Source: Pseudisothecium myosuroides
Taxonomy: Eukaryota > Streptophyta > Bryopsida > Hypnales > Lembophyllaceae
Length of the DNA stretch: 64,000 nt
Assembly (NCBI GenBank): GCA_951799445.1
Contig: OX637293.1
Coordinates: 12,400,001 to 12,464,000, forward strand
Direction: 5' to 3'
Each line of letters starts with the position of its first letter. The first letter of the stretch is position 1. The notes beneath the pieces were generated by a model. That model was not told the origin of the DNA. It did no database searches and was given only the letters and a program-made list of their open reading frames with translations. A program made the position numbers and the translations under genes. Shown here one piece after another: positions 47,564 through 60,016 of the stretch.

Positions 47564-47653
47564 GGGGCGGTCACTCCTTTAGATTGGAGTATATTTGCGA
47601 GGAGTCGATGAGACTGAAAGCTAATGGCCCGGGTTCGATTCCCGTGAGGCCCC
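47564..47653 (+). tRNA. tRNA-like sequence with perfect box B (pseudo-tRNA or SINE head)
   Basis: GGGGC at the 5' end can pair with GCCCC at the 3' end. A D-arm-like hairpin ACTCC/GGAGT follows, and a T arm CGGG-TTCGATT-CCCG contains the canonical box B GGTTCGATTCC. The anticodon arm is irregular (AGTC/GACT around GATGA), and two acceptor pairs fail. It is therefore a degenerate tRNA, a tRNA-derived SINE start or an organellar-like fragment. No poly-T terminator directly follows. Confidence 0.35.
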
Positions 47654-48536
47654 TCATTATGCCTGTGGGCGCATTTTCTATACTGAGCTTAGTATTCTAA
47701 GTTGATCTACAACAGCTATAGATTAGCCTAGGAAATAACCACCTATGTCTTTTGTGAGTATTATTTGCTCAATTGAATAAATTATGCTCTATACAAAATC
47801 TTCAATTGTGTATAGAAAATAATTGTAGCGGGAAAGCAAAGTCCTAAACTATGCCTAGAAGTGTGAAGGTCTTATCTTGTAGTAAATGACAATTGCTAGG
47901 GAAAAAAATTTATAACTAAAATCCACGGTCATAGGGATAGCGGTTATAGGTCCTAAAATTGACTATAAATAGTAAATTTCTTCCTTTTTTGAAGAAAGTT
48001 TTTGAATAAAAATATTGGGGGAAAAAGTTTTGCAAAAAAATGATTATCAGGCTCTAGGCTCACAAGCTCGCCGCTCCACGCTCACACGCTAGCGTCGTTG
48101 TATGGAGCTGGTCATTCACCAAAAAACCCACCAAAATAATGTTTTATGTGTTTTAAAATGCAAGCAGAAAGAAGCTCACTTTGTGGACTTCCACACGATA
48201 CAAAATTAACTATTTTTATAATTCCTTTGTATAATAGCTATAAGTCTACTAGATGACCATCTCTACCAAATTTCAGCTCCAAATTCGTTTTTATGGGTAC
48301 TAAATAGTACTAAAAACCTCCAAATTGGCAAGTGTGACATGTTATCGGGGGCTATTTTTAAATAGTAAAACATTTTTTTTAAATTCCAAAAAATTATGCA
48401 AGGGGTATAATAGTCATCAGTACCTTGTCTGTAAATTTCAAATCATTTGGAGCTAGCTCGCAAAAGTTATAGCCAAAAAACTAATCGGCATGCATCGTGT
48501 GACAGAAAATAGTACAAGTGTTTTGTGCAATGACCC

Positions 48537-50336
48537 AACTACACTTAGTTATGCAAGTAGGAAATGTGCATTATGAAAGGTTTCACTATATAACATTTGG
48601 CACAGTTATCTACACTTCTTCAAAAATTCAAATCCAAAATTACAAAATCCAATTTTATAAATTTAGATCTTATATACATTTACAAATTTAAGTTGTTATG
48701 AAGTAATAAATTTAAAAAATATACCAAAATTATAATTCAAAAAATCTATAAAATAAAAATAAAAATTTTACAAAATTTAATAAGAAATTTTAAGTTTCAA
48801 AATCCAAATTTTATTTATATATAATATATTAATAGACTTAAAAAATTCAAGGTTTTAAAATTTCAACATTCAACATTTCAACATTTCAAAATCTTCAATT
48901 AGTTGTCATTAGTAGTGCGGAGAGAAGCAAAGCTTCAGTTTAGTAGAGGCCTTTATTAATATATGTAGGGTTTAATTTGTGAGTTGTGACTATAAATGCC
49001 TTTAATGCCATGACTAAAATTGAAGCCATAATTGGAATGATGGAATGAAGCTAGGACGGAAATGATGAAATAAAGCCAAGACAGACATGGTGAATGAAGC
49101 ATGACAAAAATAATGGAATTACAAAAATCATATGGCTAAATTTTCTTCTCCATTTCGATAATTTGTGTCTATGATCTCAACAATTGAGAGGAATTGAAGA
49201 TTTTTTATTTATATTGTAATTGACAAGTTTTGGATGTTGCCATAAATAATCTACTATTGAAGATTTATGGTCAAGGTTGTGTGAGATCGAATGTTGGAAG
49301 CCTTGAGATGAAAGAACTTAGAGACAAAGATAGAGAATTGAAGTTGATGAGTTGTAGAAACTTTTTGCTTGTGTTTGCGAAATGGGGTTGAAGTTTGATG
49401 AGGAGAGTGTTTTGAAAATTGTATGAGTAACATTCAAGATTTGGGAGGATTTTAGTTTTTTAATGTTATTAAAATCCTTGAGAAAAAAAATGGGTTTGCG
49501 TAATTGTTTTTATGGATTGTATTTGGAGATAAATTGTGGGTTTGTTCTTTTAATTCAATGAATTTAAAGGAGATTGTAGAATTGAAATTTTAGGTCAAGT
49601 TTAGGTCAAGTTGAAGGTATACAATTGTAGGGGGATAGGAATATAGGATTTTGGGGCAAATTTTCATTGAGCTCTACTAATTTTTTGCTAAAAATTCTCA
49701 TCTCTATAGATTCACCTTGAATAAGTTAATTTGGTAGAAAAAGGGCATGCTAGAGGATGCAACTTCAATTTTTGAAGACAGTCAAGGAATTGTGGATGGA
49801 ATTGAAGTATCTTCACATTGAAAACTACTTGAATTGTTGTACTTAGATATGGATTACATTATTGTCACAATGCAACTAATTAGCATGTAATGGATGTGTT
49901 TGAAGCTATTCCAACAACAATTTCATTTTGGGATATTGGTGCATTAGATTCTAGAACGCATTGTAATCTTAAGTTGTTTTTTTCTATTTGATCTCTATAG
50001 TTTTACTTGAGCATAGGTAGTTAGGTTTCGCATTTGGTACCTTCAAAGACAACCAAAGATTTCATTAGAAAAACTTCTATTGTCTACCAAACTTGAAAAA
50101 TCCAACAAAAAAATCTCAACCACAACGGTTCTACAAATGATCAATCATGGTTTACAATAGCAAACAAATCCATCAATATGATCAAAACGAGTAGAAGAGA
50201 CAACCTGGCATTCTAGAGTAAATTACATTATTGTATGATAGAGTCTTCTCCATTGGTATAAAGATAGGCTCGCCCTAAATTTGGTCTAGAATAGTCTAAC
50301 ATGAGTCATGAATATGTAGCCAATCTCGTAACTTAA
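48537..50336. other. Unassigned AT-rich spacer
   Basis: Short irregular repetition of TGAAGCCAAGAC/ATGATGGAATGAAGC words near 49010-49110. No gene recognised. Confidence 0.4.
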
Positions 50337-51267
50337 TCCCTAAAGTTCCAAGGCTTTTTTTCAAAAAAAAACTCACTTAAAATTATTATTGCAAAGTGTT
50401 GGAAACTTTAAAAATTGTTTTTTTAATTTAAATTTAAGCGTAGGATCTTGCATTAGATTAGTATGAAAATGTGTGGAAGAAATTTCAAAAATTGTGCTTG
50501 TATAGTTTGCAAGATATTTATGTTTAAAGTTAAGAAAACAAGTTTGTTTTGCACCTTGCTTGACTAGATTATAAGACTTTCAATATTCTTAACCTAAAAT
50601 TTTTGCACTATAGATTTTGGTATTAAATTTTTTTATATTGAACAATTGAGTTGACAATCTAGGAAAAAAATTCAAAAAGAAAGACTAGATTTTCATTCTT
50701 AAGGAAATTATTAAGGAGAAATAAGTAGAAGATTGAAAGAAAATCTAAATTATTAATAATTCTAAGATGGAATTGAAATACACTAATACCAATGATGAAA
50801 TTGTTCTAGCAAGCATACTAATCCTTACAAAACTAATTTTTTTTTTAAATTATGAAAACTAAGTTAAAAAACAAATCCAATATGTTATTTTTTGAAGAAG
50901 TTTCTATGATTGCCCACAAAACAAGAAGCTCCATAACTTTCACATCACTTATTCAAATGGATGATTCAAATCTCCTTATCTAGACAAAAATACATTTTAT
51001 GAAAAACAATTCTTTCAAATTTTTATTTCAAGTTTTAGAGGTCTTGTTTTGTTGCCCGTTGAATTTTAAAAAAAGTGCTTACTGTGCCATAAATTTTTTT
51101 TCTTGGGCACCAATTGAAATTTAAAAAAATTACATTCCCTTAAAGCTAATGAATTTTTTTTTCTTCATAAAAGTTTAAAAAATCATGGAAAAAATTGAGG
51201 TTATATGAGCCTACCCCATTTCCTAAGTGTTTCCTAAGGGGACTTTGGAACTTTAAGACTTTAGGGG
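50337..51267. mobile_element. Family P element, 931 bp, TTAA flanks
   Basis: Left TTAA (50333-50336) then TCCCTAAAGTTCC; right end GACTTTAGGGG then TTAA (51268-51271). The interior shares TAGGATCTTGCA, GTTTGCAAGATATT and CATAACTTTCACATCACT blocks with other copies. Non-coding. Confidence 0.75.
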
Positions 51268-53343
51268 TTAAATGTACGTAAATCTTAAAATAATTAAATC
51301 AAGAAAATCCTAAGACTTAGAAGCAACACAATATGGGGCAAATGCATGGAGTTCGGTCAACTAACTCTTGAACAAAGATTCCGCACAAGCCAGTACATTT
51401 TTGAGTATAGTGTGCACATTTGTTGAAAACACAAGTTTTAAAATCAATTTTAAAAATCTATAGAATTACTACAATGCAAATTGAAATAAACCATGTCAAT
51501 GTTTCAACCACAGAATAAAATTTTAACTTGTCAAAATTGATTTATCTTAAAGATTTTGAATTTCAAATCTCCCATGTGAGTATATTACTTTGACCAATTT
51601 CTATCCAAAATTTGATAGATTAATTTGGATTTGAAATTTCATTAATATTCTCTTCTAAGAGTATCATTTTAAAAATCCAATAAAAAGTCCATCAAAGAAG
51701 ATTTTTAAATTACAGAATCAATTAAAATAAATTATAATTATACAACAATTCAATATAGAAAATGAAAAGTTCAGAAATATCTAATTTTTTTTTGAAGTTT
51801 TTAATTTTCTCATATTTGAATGCATAAAAAATTAAAGCTCAAAATTCGTTGAAAAGACTCTTTTTATAAAGTTTGGATTATACTTTTGCAAGCATAATGT
51901 GCAGTATTTTTGAAAAATCTTGTGTATATGGAAGAACATAATTATGAATTTATGATATTTTTAATGATGATAATACACAATTGATATTTCAAGACCAGTT
52001 AAAATTAATTTTACACCAAGATTCATTTTCAATATGTGTCATTGTTTTCTTTTAAATCTCAAAATTGGCCATTTGATGCATTGGAACACATTAGTTGGTA
52101 CTACACACTTATCCTATTACTTTCTAATTAGAACCTAACTCCAAAAGGAATATTGGTTTACAATAGTCACAAGGTTTTTGATACTTTATCATGAGCTCCA
52201 ATGCTTTCCGCTTTATTAGTGATGCCCAACTAAGGTTTTTAAAGCGCATCGGTTTTCAAGTTGGGAGCCATTAATGATGGAAATTTTTATATAAATATTG
52301 GTGTTGATTTAATTCTAGACTCCAATATATCAAAGATAAAATCAGGTCTCAGCATCTTATTGCACACCTGACATTGCATGTCATATACTCATTTTAAACA
52401 AGTGTCAAATATATATGACATTTATGTCTAATAAGGCCATATTTAATAGTTGAGACAATTTAGAATCTCACTTTAATTACAATACTAAATTTAGAATGTA
52501 TTAGGTTTCTATTAAATTAAGACACTTCAATCAAATTATCAAATGAGACTTTGATATGTCAAAATCATAAATGAGGTAATTTACTTGAAAGTCAACCTTA
52601 AAGTTGACTCTACTAGATGGACAAGGGGGTTCTACTAGACATCTTGGGTGTAGTATTTATTGTGTTGTTGCCAAGTTTAGAAAGACAATCATGAAAAGCA
52701 ATAGATTTCTATTGAAAATATGTTTTCATTAATACTTTAGCTATTCATTTGTGATTCAATTTAAAATATAGAAAAATTTCTTAAATATTGACCAACAATT
52801 TGAAAAAATGAATTTGTGACTATGGAGTAATGATTTTTTAATTTTAAAATGACACATAAGAAAAATATGCACCATGATGTTCTATACTGCAACATAAATT
52901 TATGGAGAAATTTTCATAGTTCTTGAGCATATACAAGTTTAGTATGTTATGGTCAAATTGAGCAACAAATTGCCAAACTTTTTAGTGTTGAACGGTTTTG
53001 GCAAGGTAAAAATCATACTTTAGGATTTCACTACTTTAAATTATTATTTTCTTGGTTTTTGTCTACCACAACTCTTTTTGCTTTGGTTGTTGCACCTCTT
53101 TTTATTTTCTTATTGTAGTGTCTTTTTTTGATTGATTTTTTTATTACAATGTCTTTGGGGGGTTGTTTAGTCTTTTCAACTTGATGATGATCATTAAATG
53201 AATGCTTAGAGTTTTACACTTAAAAAAGCCTTTCTATACAATTTTTAATATAATTTAAAAATATGCCCAAAATTAGGCAATATGGAAGAAAAATTTTCAC
53301 AACCTTTTGGACATTTCACATATTCTAGTGACAACCTTTAGGA
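51268..53343. other. Unassigned AT-rich spacer
   Basis: No gene, RNA or defined repeat recognised across about 2 kb. Only poly-A/T runs and very short frames. Confidence 0.45.
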
Positions 53344-54048
53344 GGTGAATGCAAGAACACCTGCCGATTTTGTTGCATTTTGACAGTACTCATCATTTTT
53401 TTTCTACAACACTTTAAATTAGAAAAAAAATTGGCTATTGTATATACCTTTAAGATGAAGGTAACCACCAAAGGAAATTGATTAAAAAATTCTCTAAGTA
53501 GGAGAACTAGAAAAGTGCCAAATCTCAAGAAAATGGATGCTTTGATGTTTTAATTAGTTAAAAATAGAAAAGGTTAATACATAAAAAAAATTGGCCATTT
53601 GTAAAAACTCTATGGAGATGGTCATTCACCCAAAAAAACTCCAAAATGATATTTTATATGTTACAAAATGCAAGCAGAAAGAAGCGCACTTTGGGGACTT
53701 TCACACCATATACAATTAATTATTTTTAGAATTCCTTTGAGCAATAGCTACAAGTCTACTAGAAGACCATTCCCTCCCAATTGGACAGTTAAAAATTCAA
53801 TTTTTTGGGTACTAAATAGTACTAAAAAACTTCAAATTGGCAAGTGTGACATAAAATTGGGGGCTATTTTTGGACAGTAAACTATTTTTGAAAATTACAA
53901 AAAAACTAGGTAAGATGTATAATAGTCATGAGTACCTTTTCTATAAATCTTAAGTCATTTGGAGCCAAAATGCAAAAGTTATGGCCAAAAAACTAATTCA
54001 AATGCAAGGTGTGACGCAAAATAGTACAGGTGTTTCTTGCATTCATCC
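53344..54048. mobile_element. Family A element, 705 bp
   Basis: Begins AGGTGAATGCAAGAACACCT and ends AGGTGTTTCTTGCATTCATCC. Candidate duplication is AAGG (left) and TAGG (right), one mismatch. Same orientation as the long element at 44981 and aligning to both its outer parts; the 2.8-kb middle is replaced by the junction CTATGGAGATGGTC at about 53609. The 70-codon frame at 53668 is incidental. Confidence 0.75.
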
Positions 54049-54733
54049 TAGGTAGGAATTGGTTTAGCCAATGTTGGATACTCTGTAATACATATTTCTA
54101 CATTGAAAAATATATGATACACTAGGTGTAAAGAGTCACTTAGACACGCCTTGGCCATAGGATCTTGAAGCCAAACAACTAAAACAATGAGTCAAGCCTT
54201 GATTTGGCTAAGGAATCATGAAGCCAAACTACTAAAACGATGAAATGAAGCCACAAAATGACCATGGAATCATCATGCCCCTCATCTATAGCCATGAAAT
54301 GAAAGAAGAAAGTGCAACCATGACTATTCCTTTATATAATTTGTGTGTTCCTTCATCCACAATTTAATTTTAATATCTTAATAAAATAATATGATTTTGA
54401 ACTTTGAAAGTTGAAGACTTATTTCAAACAAAAATTTATTTATATTTTTAATATTTTTTCTTTATTGTATTGTATTATTGCCAATAATAAGAATAAGGAT
54501 GTTTTATTTATTAGGATTTAGATAATCGCTAACTAGAAAAATTTGGCACTCCTTAGAAATTGCCTTAGATATTCATTATAAGGACCACACTTGGGTGACT
54601 AACAATCTTCAACCTCACCTTGGAGCTTTGCCCATGTGGAATGAACTCCGTTAGGTCTATAAAATTGATCTTGATAATTTTTTTGAATTGTGTTCGACAT
54701 TAAACCATTCAAGCAATTTACAGTTCAATTTAA

Positions 54734-55633
54734 TTTCTAAAGGACCAAGGCATTTTTTTTGCCAAAAAACACTCAAAATTGCCATTTCTACAACAAAGAA
54801 TAAAAAAACTTTTGAATTTTTTTTTTGCACATCTAACCATAGGATCTTATACCTAACTAGTATAAAAGTGTGTGGAAAAATTTTCAGAAATGTTGACAGC
54901 ACAGATTCCAAGATATCTACATTTAAAGTGAAAAGAACAAGTTTTTCATCACATTGTGGGACTAGATTATTTGACTTTGAACCTTCTTAACTTCAATTTT
55001 TTGCACTACAAAGTTTTGAGCTTTAAATATTTATTATAGTGGAGAATTGAATCGAGAGTTTAGGAAAATTTAAATTTAAAATTATTCTTTAAAAAATTAT
55101 TAAGTAGAAGTAGACACGAGATAGAAGGAGAATTTGAATTATTAATATCTCTAAGATGGAATTAAAAATCAATAATTTCAATGGTGAGATTGTTCTAGCA
55201 AGCATATTTAACTACGTGGAATTATTTTTTTTTGAAAAATTGTAAAAATTGCATTCAAAAATGAATCTTACAAGTTATTTTTTCAAGAAGATGTTTTAAT
55301 TGCCCAAAAAACAAGATTGTCTATAACTTTCTCATAACAATTCCAAATGGAATGAATCAAAGCTTTCAATGTAGACAAAAATATAATCTATGAGAATTTT
55401 TTTTTAAATTCAATTTTTTTCTAAAATTTTTATTGCCCCATCTCCTCTGTTTTGAGCTTATCTAGGCATAGCGTCTATTCCCTAGCAACAATTGAAAAAA
55501 AATGATATTCCCTTAAAGCTAATTAATTTTTCTATTTTAAAAAAAAATTCAAAAAATCAAGACCAAAATTGAGACCGTAGGTACTTGCCCAAAATCCCAT
55601 TTGTCCTGTGAAGGAACAATGGTCCTTTAGGGG
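54734..55633. mobile_element. Family P element, 900 bp
   Basis: Left TTAA (54730-54733) then TTTCTAAAGGACCAAGGC; right GGTCCTTTAGGGG then TTGA, a mutated TTAA. Interior blocks (CACTCAAAATTGCCATTTCT, AGGATCTTA, AGATATCTACATTTAAAGTG) match the copy from 60017. Confidence 0.75.
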
Positions 55634-55929
55634 TTGACCTTCAATCCATCTTGCATGTTGTGCTTCATTCTTACTACTTTAGACTCATTTTTGTTGGATT
55701 TCATGTTCAAGGTACTTCTATATGTGGCTTTGATTATGGTCACGATTTTGTTAGTGACATCAATCTATTATAAAAAGAATTACAATGTATTGAAATTATT
55801 TTTTCTCAAGAAAATATTGTCATTGCAGTAATTGAAAGGGTTAATATCTATATAGTTCTTTTGAGTAAAAAGAGGTTCAAATTAGAGTGAATAGTTCATT
55901 GAGTACCCATCAATATTGTTAAGCACTAA

Positions 55930-56345
55930 AAACTAAACCTCGTGCAAAAAAATTATGAAAATCAAGTTCAGAAATGGATCCAATACATTATATATTCAAA
56001 TAAACGTTATGACTACCTGCAAAATAAGATGCTCCATAATATTCACAAGGCTAATATAAATGAAATCAATCAATCAGTTTATATGTAGACAAAAATATAA
56101 TCTACAAAAAAAAATTAAATTTATTTCAAACTTTTGTGATTCTTTTTGCTACGCTCGACTATTTTGAGCTTTGTGTGACATAACTTCAACTTCCAATCAT
56201 TGATTTAAATTAAAAAATTATATTTCTAAAAAAATAATATATTTTTCTATCTTAAAAAATTCAAAAAAATATGCCAAAAATGAGATCATTGTAAACCTTC
56301 AATTGTCTTCTAAGAGGAGACTTGGAACTTTAGGAATTATGGGGT
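55930..56345. mobile_element. Family P element, right half only
   Basis: The right terminus GGAACTTTAGGAATTATGGGG is followed by TTAA (about 56343-56346), and the body (GATGCTCCATAATATTCACA, TAGACAAAAATATAATCTA) matches the right halves of other copies. The left end is missing. Confidence 0.5.
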
Positions 56346-56346
56346 T

Positions 56347-57505
56347 AATTAAAACAGAATGAATCAAGATTTTTGAACAAACATTGGTCCTCCAAGAAAA
56401 TAAAGAACTAGTGAATTTTTTTTAAAAATTACTAAGATTCCCGTATTAAGATGGAATTGAAAGAATTTTTGAAAATATAACTACCTTTGAATGCTTTTGC
56501 TTAGAATTATAAAGAAATTATTGCACCTAATGTAGAATTTTGTTGGGAAAGCCATCAAAATTTCTCGCAAAATTTAACCTTCAATAATGATCATTTCCAA
56601 TGAAAATTGCTTTATCCATTGGTGCATATGATCAATTCACCTCCATGATCATTGTGGCTTTTACTTCATGCATTGTTTAGGTTTGTTGTTCTATTATATG
56701 TTTGTCTGAGGACTACTCTATTTGACCTTCCACATCCGGTGTATAAGGACCTAGAAAGAGGTTCCTTTATAATTTGTAAAGATGTAAGGGCTAAATTTCT
56801 GTTGTAAAGGTCTCCAACTAAAAAATGGAGCTCCAGAATTTTCAATCTTCAATAATCGTCATTGATCATTAGAGAAAAAATGGAGCCTCTACAAGGACAC
56901 TACAACTAGACCAATAATCTTAAAATCTTAAAATTAAAATTAAAAACTAAACCTAATGCAACACCTGAGGTGCCAACTCAAATTTTGATTATATCTTTTT
57001 TAAATATTTTTTCAAAAAAAAGTTTATTTTTAATTTGCACTTTTATTAGGGGGAATTGGTTCATAGTGTGGTTGCTCTCTTGAAGCCCCTAATTTTTTGT
57101 AATTTAGCATGAAGAGCAACGAAGCCCTAAAAATATTTAAAAACTTGAGACATTTAAGAAAATACTCAATTTATGTCTAATTTTTAACCTCATATAGGAT
57201 ATTGCATGTGATACTATTTCACTTTTTATTTATAAATTTAGTCCACTCACAAATAGCATCTTTTTAATTGAGGAGTTGAAATTTTTTTTGAATGAACCAA
57301 TAGAACCCTTAAGAGATAAATTATTTTTTGAAATAAAGGCCTTACAATTTGAATTTGAATTAATTTTTGTAAATGAGAGAATTTAAAGGTTTTTGAAGCA
57401 ACCAATGGGACTTACAAAAATGAGTAGAATATAGGGGCCACTTTATGGGTTAGGATCTATAAGATTTTTATATTGACTAATATAGGAATCAGCACTAGCT
57501 ATTGG
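56347..57505. other. Unassigned AT-rich spacer
   Basis: No gene or defined repeat recognised. Confidence 0.4.
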
Positions 57506-57632
57506 TTAATCCCTAAATGCCCAAACACTGTTTTTTGGCAATATAGCAATTTTGAGTAGCTCACTAGGAATGAAAATTTTATTTTTTTTCTATGAAACTT
57601 TCACACAATATGTGTCTCAAGAGTAGCTTTAA

Positions 57633-59188
57633 CCCCAAAGTGACATTCAATTTCTGGGGTTCAAAAACATCATTGCTTTGAAGCTTTATGGATCTAAATG
57701 TCTTCAAGTTATACAAATCTCAACCATACAATCTTGTAGTGTACATGTTGTAGATGACATGTACAAAACTTGAAGTCATTTGGCCACATAGATTGCAAGA
57801 TCATAATGTTTTAGTGTTGAAAACGGATGCTGAAATTTTCCCAAAAACACATTTGGAGGTGAAGTTTGATTTCTAAACCTACTCAAATGAAAAAACTTTA
57901 AACTACAAAAAGATTCAAAACTAGTATACAAACACATTGGTGAAAAAAAAATTCATTCAATTGAATCATTGTGCCTACAAAACAGCTTTGAAATGTAAAA
58001 AATTAGCAAGAAAAATTGCAAAAAACACATCTAAAGCTGAACCTCCTACTAGAATGCTTCTCAGTCACTCATTAATTCTTGGATTAACATGAAATTTTAG
58101 CCACAAAAACTAGACTAAGGTAGAAGTACCTATTTTTGATAACTTAAGGGATTTCACAGCAAGTGATGAGTAGTTTAAGGCGTAGGAAATTTTTCTCATG
58201 TAGAAAGATAAGAAATATGGGAATTCCCAAATTTTCGTAATTTTATTTGCAAAATTGAAATTACTATGAATTTTGGGAGTCAAAAAGTGGTCCGGACCAA
58301 AAGCCAATGTCTAGAGTCATCTAATTTGGATCATCTAAAAAAGTGCTTTTCCGCTCACTATTTCCAACTTTCTTCTTCACTACTTTGAACATGTGTCATA
58401 ACCTTACTAGTCCCAACCTTGAAAAAAAACATTCCAAGCTTTTCAACCTTGGTTGGAAATAGTGCCCCCTACAGGTTGGCTATGGGTTGTGATCCACTAT
58501 GGGTACTTCTACCTTAGTATGCGCAACTTTTCCAAAAAGAATTATTGAAAATGGACTCTGTATGAAGAAGAAACAAGCCGCCAAAGTTCACTCACTACAA
58601 GAGAAAGGGATATTTTAAGTAGTGTCCTAGACATCACGTCTTCTAAGTAACGTCTTTTAAGTAAGTTTTTAAGTAAAATTTTACTAAAAAGACAATCTTT
58701 TTAGTAAAATTTTACTAAAAACTTACTTAAAAGACGTGATGTCTAGGACACTACTTAAAACACCCCTTTCTCTTGTAGTGACTACACTCCCAAAATGGCA
58801 GGATTTTGAACTTCGAATTGCTCCCAAACATTCAAAACAACTTGGATTGACATGAAAACTTAACCACAATAAGTATACTTCAAGGGGAACAAAATCCAAC
58901 AAATTTTATTGAAAATGAGAAATGGATGCAGGAGATACATGGCCCCGAAGTTGTAGCCCTAAAATGCAGTTTGGTGAACTCAAATTGAAGTTGTGAACTT
59001 CGATTGGCTTCCAAAAAATCAATACATCTTGGATTGATCTGAAAATTTTACCATACAAACTAGAAGGGAGAAAGCAACTTTCCCAACAAGTCTTATTGAA
59101 TTTGGACCTTGAATGCAAAAGTTACAGCACTTTGAACTGGACTTGAAATTCTGTGAGGACACTTTCTGTCCTCTTTGTCACTTTGGGG
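57633..59188. mobile_element. Second TTAA-type family (CCCCAAAGTGACA ends), 1.56 kb, nested
   Basis: TTAA (57629-57632) then CCCCAAAGTGACA; right end TGTCACTTTGGGG then TTAA (59189-59192). The empty target is visible at 35104-35107 of the sister family P copy. It carries a CACTA-type MITE at 58593-58780. The interior is non-coding; frames at 58110-58307 and 58906-59118 show no domain. Confidence 0.8.
58593..58780. mobile_element. CACTA-type MITE, 188 bp, 3-bp TSD ACT
   Basis: Starts CACTACAAGAGAAAGGG and ends CCCTTTCTCTTGTAGTG, the classic CACTA (En/Spm) terminus. ACT is duplicated at 58590-58592 and 58781-58783. Most of the element folds back on itself (TAAGTAGTGTCCTAGACATC on both arms). 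It is the innermost of three nested insertions. Confidence 0.88.
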
Positions 59189-60016
59189 TTAAGGCCCAAC
59201 AATTCTTATAACTTTTGACTACATGGTTAAAAGGTTATTGTATGATATGTAATTTTTAGCGAAGTGCGGGCAAACCTGGCAACTCAAAAAATTCTTTAAA
59301 AATCACTTTAAAAAAAATTAAAAATTTTAAAATTGTTTTTTTAGATTTATATATATGTGGAAAGCTTTGAATCATTCCATTTTGATTAATGAGATGAAAG
59401 TTATGAGGAGTTTTAGTTTGAGGGTAGTTATAGTATTTCTACTCTAAAATAAACTTTGAAGTCCTTTATTTAATTCAATTTTTAATATTTTTGAAGAAAA
59501 TAAAAACATTGGGTGTGGATTGTTTATTACATTACAACTTTTGGAATTGGCATTTTTCAAGGTCATATCTAAATTCTTGACAATTCAGTATTTTGAATTA
59601 TTCTCTACTTTTCTCTACTTTTAGTACTTTCAATTTTTTTCCTATATGTTGTATAATTTCAAATGCGGATCTGAAATTTTTCAAGCATGTAGCCAACTTG
59701 CTTTGAAGAATGATTCCAAAGAATAATCTCCATTTCGGACATTTTTTCATACAAACGTGACCTTGTGAAGTGCAACTGCCCATTTTTTTGCAGGACAAAG
59801 AAAAATAATTTTTGTCAATTTAAACTCTAATATCTTGCAATCTATTCGATGGAAGTTTTTGAAATTTTTTCTACATCTTTCAAACTAGTGTACTACAAGA
59901 TCCTACCATTACATGTCTCCAAATTTATTTTTCTTCTGAAATTTGGTACTTGTACTAGCAATGGCAGTTTTGCAGTGTTTTTAGTGAAAACATAATCAAA
60001 TACATTTAGTAGTTAA

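Larger units (their letters stand above)
44981..48536. mobile_element. Long family A element, 3.56 kb, 4-bp TSD AACT, with transposase-like remnant
   Basis: Starts GGGTGATTGCACGAAACACC and ends with the inverse-type CAAGTGTTTTGTGCAATGACCC terminus. AACT flanks both sides exactly (44977-44980 and 48537-48540). The outer 300 bp on the left (to 45283) and 430 bp on the right (from 48101) align with the short copies at 53344 and 30113. A 2.8-kb middle (45284-48100), absent from the short copies, holds the SWIM-type reading frames, a palindrome and a tRNA-like sequence. The middle is bounded by TATGG on both sides. Confidence 0.75.
57510..60012. mobile_element. Family P element split by a nested TTAA element
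   Basis: Left TTAA (57506-57509) then TCCCTAAATGCCC; right end ACATTTAGTAG then TTAA (60013-60016). The outer parts 57510-57628 and 59193-60012 are the inverse of 34314-35226. The gap between them is exactly the TTAA-flanked insert 57633-59188. Confidence 0.8.

Noticed and set aside
54688..54990. 100-codon plus and 84-codon minus frames
   Set aside because: Both fall across the border of a family P element and are not shared by its sister copies.
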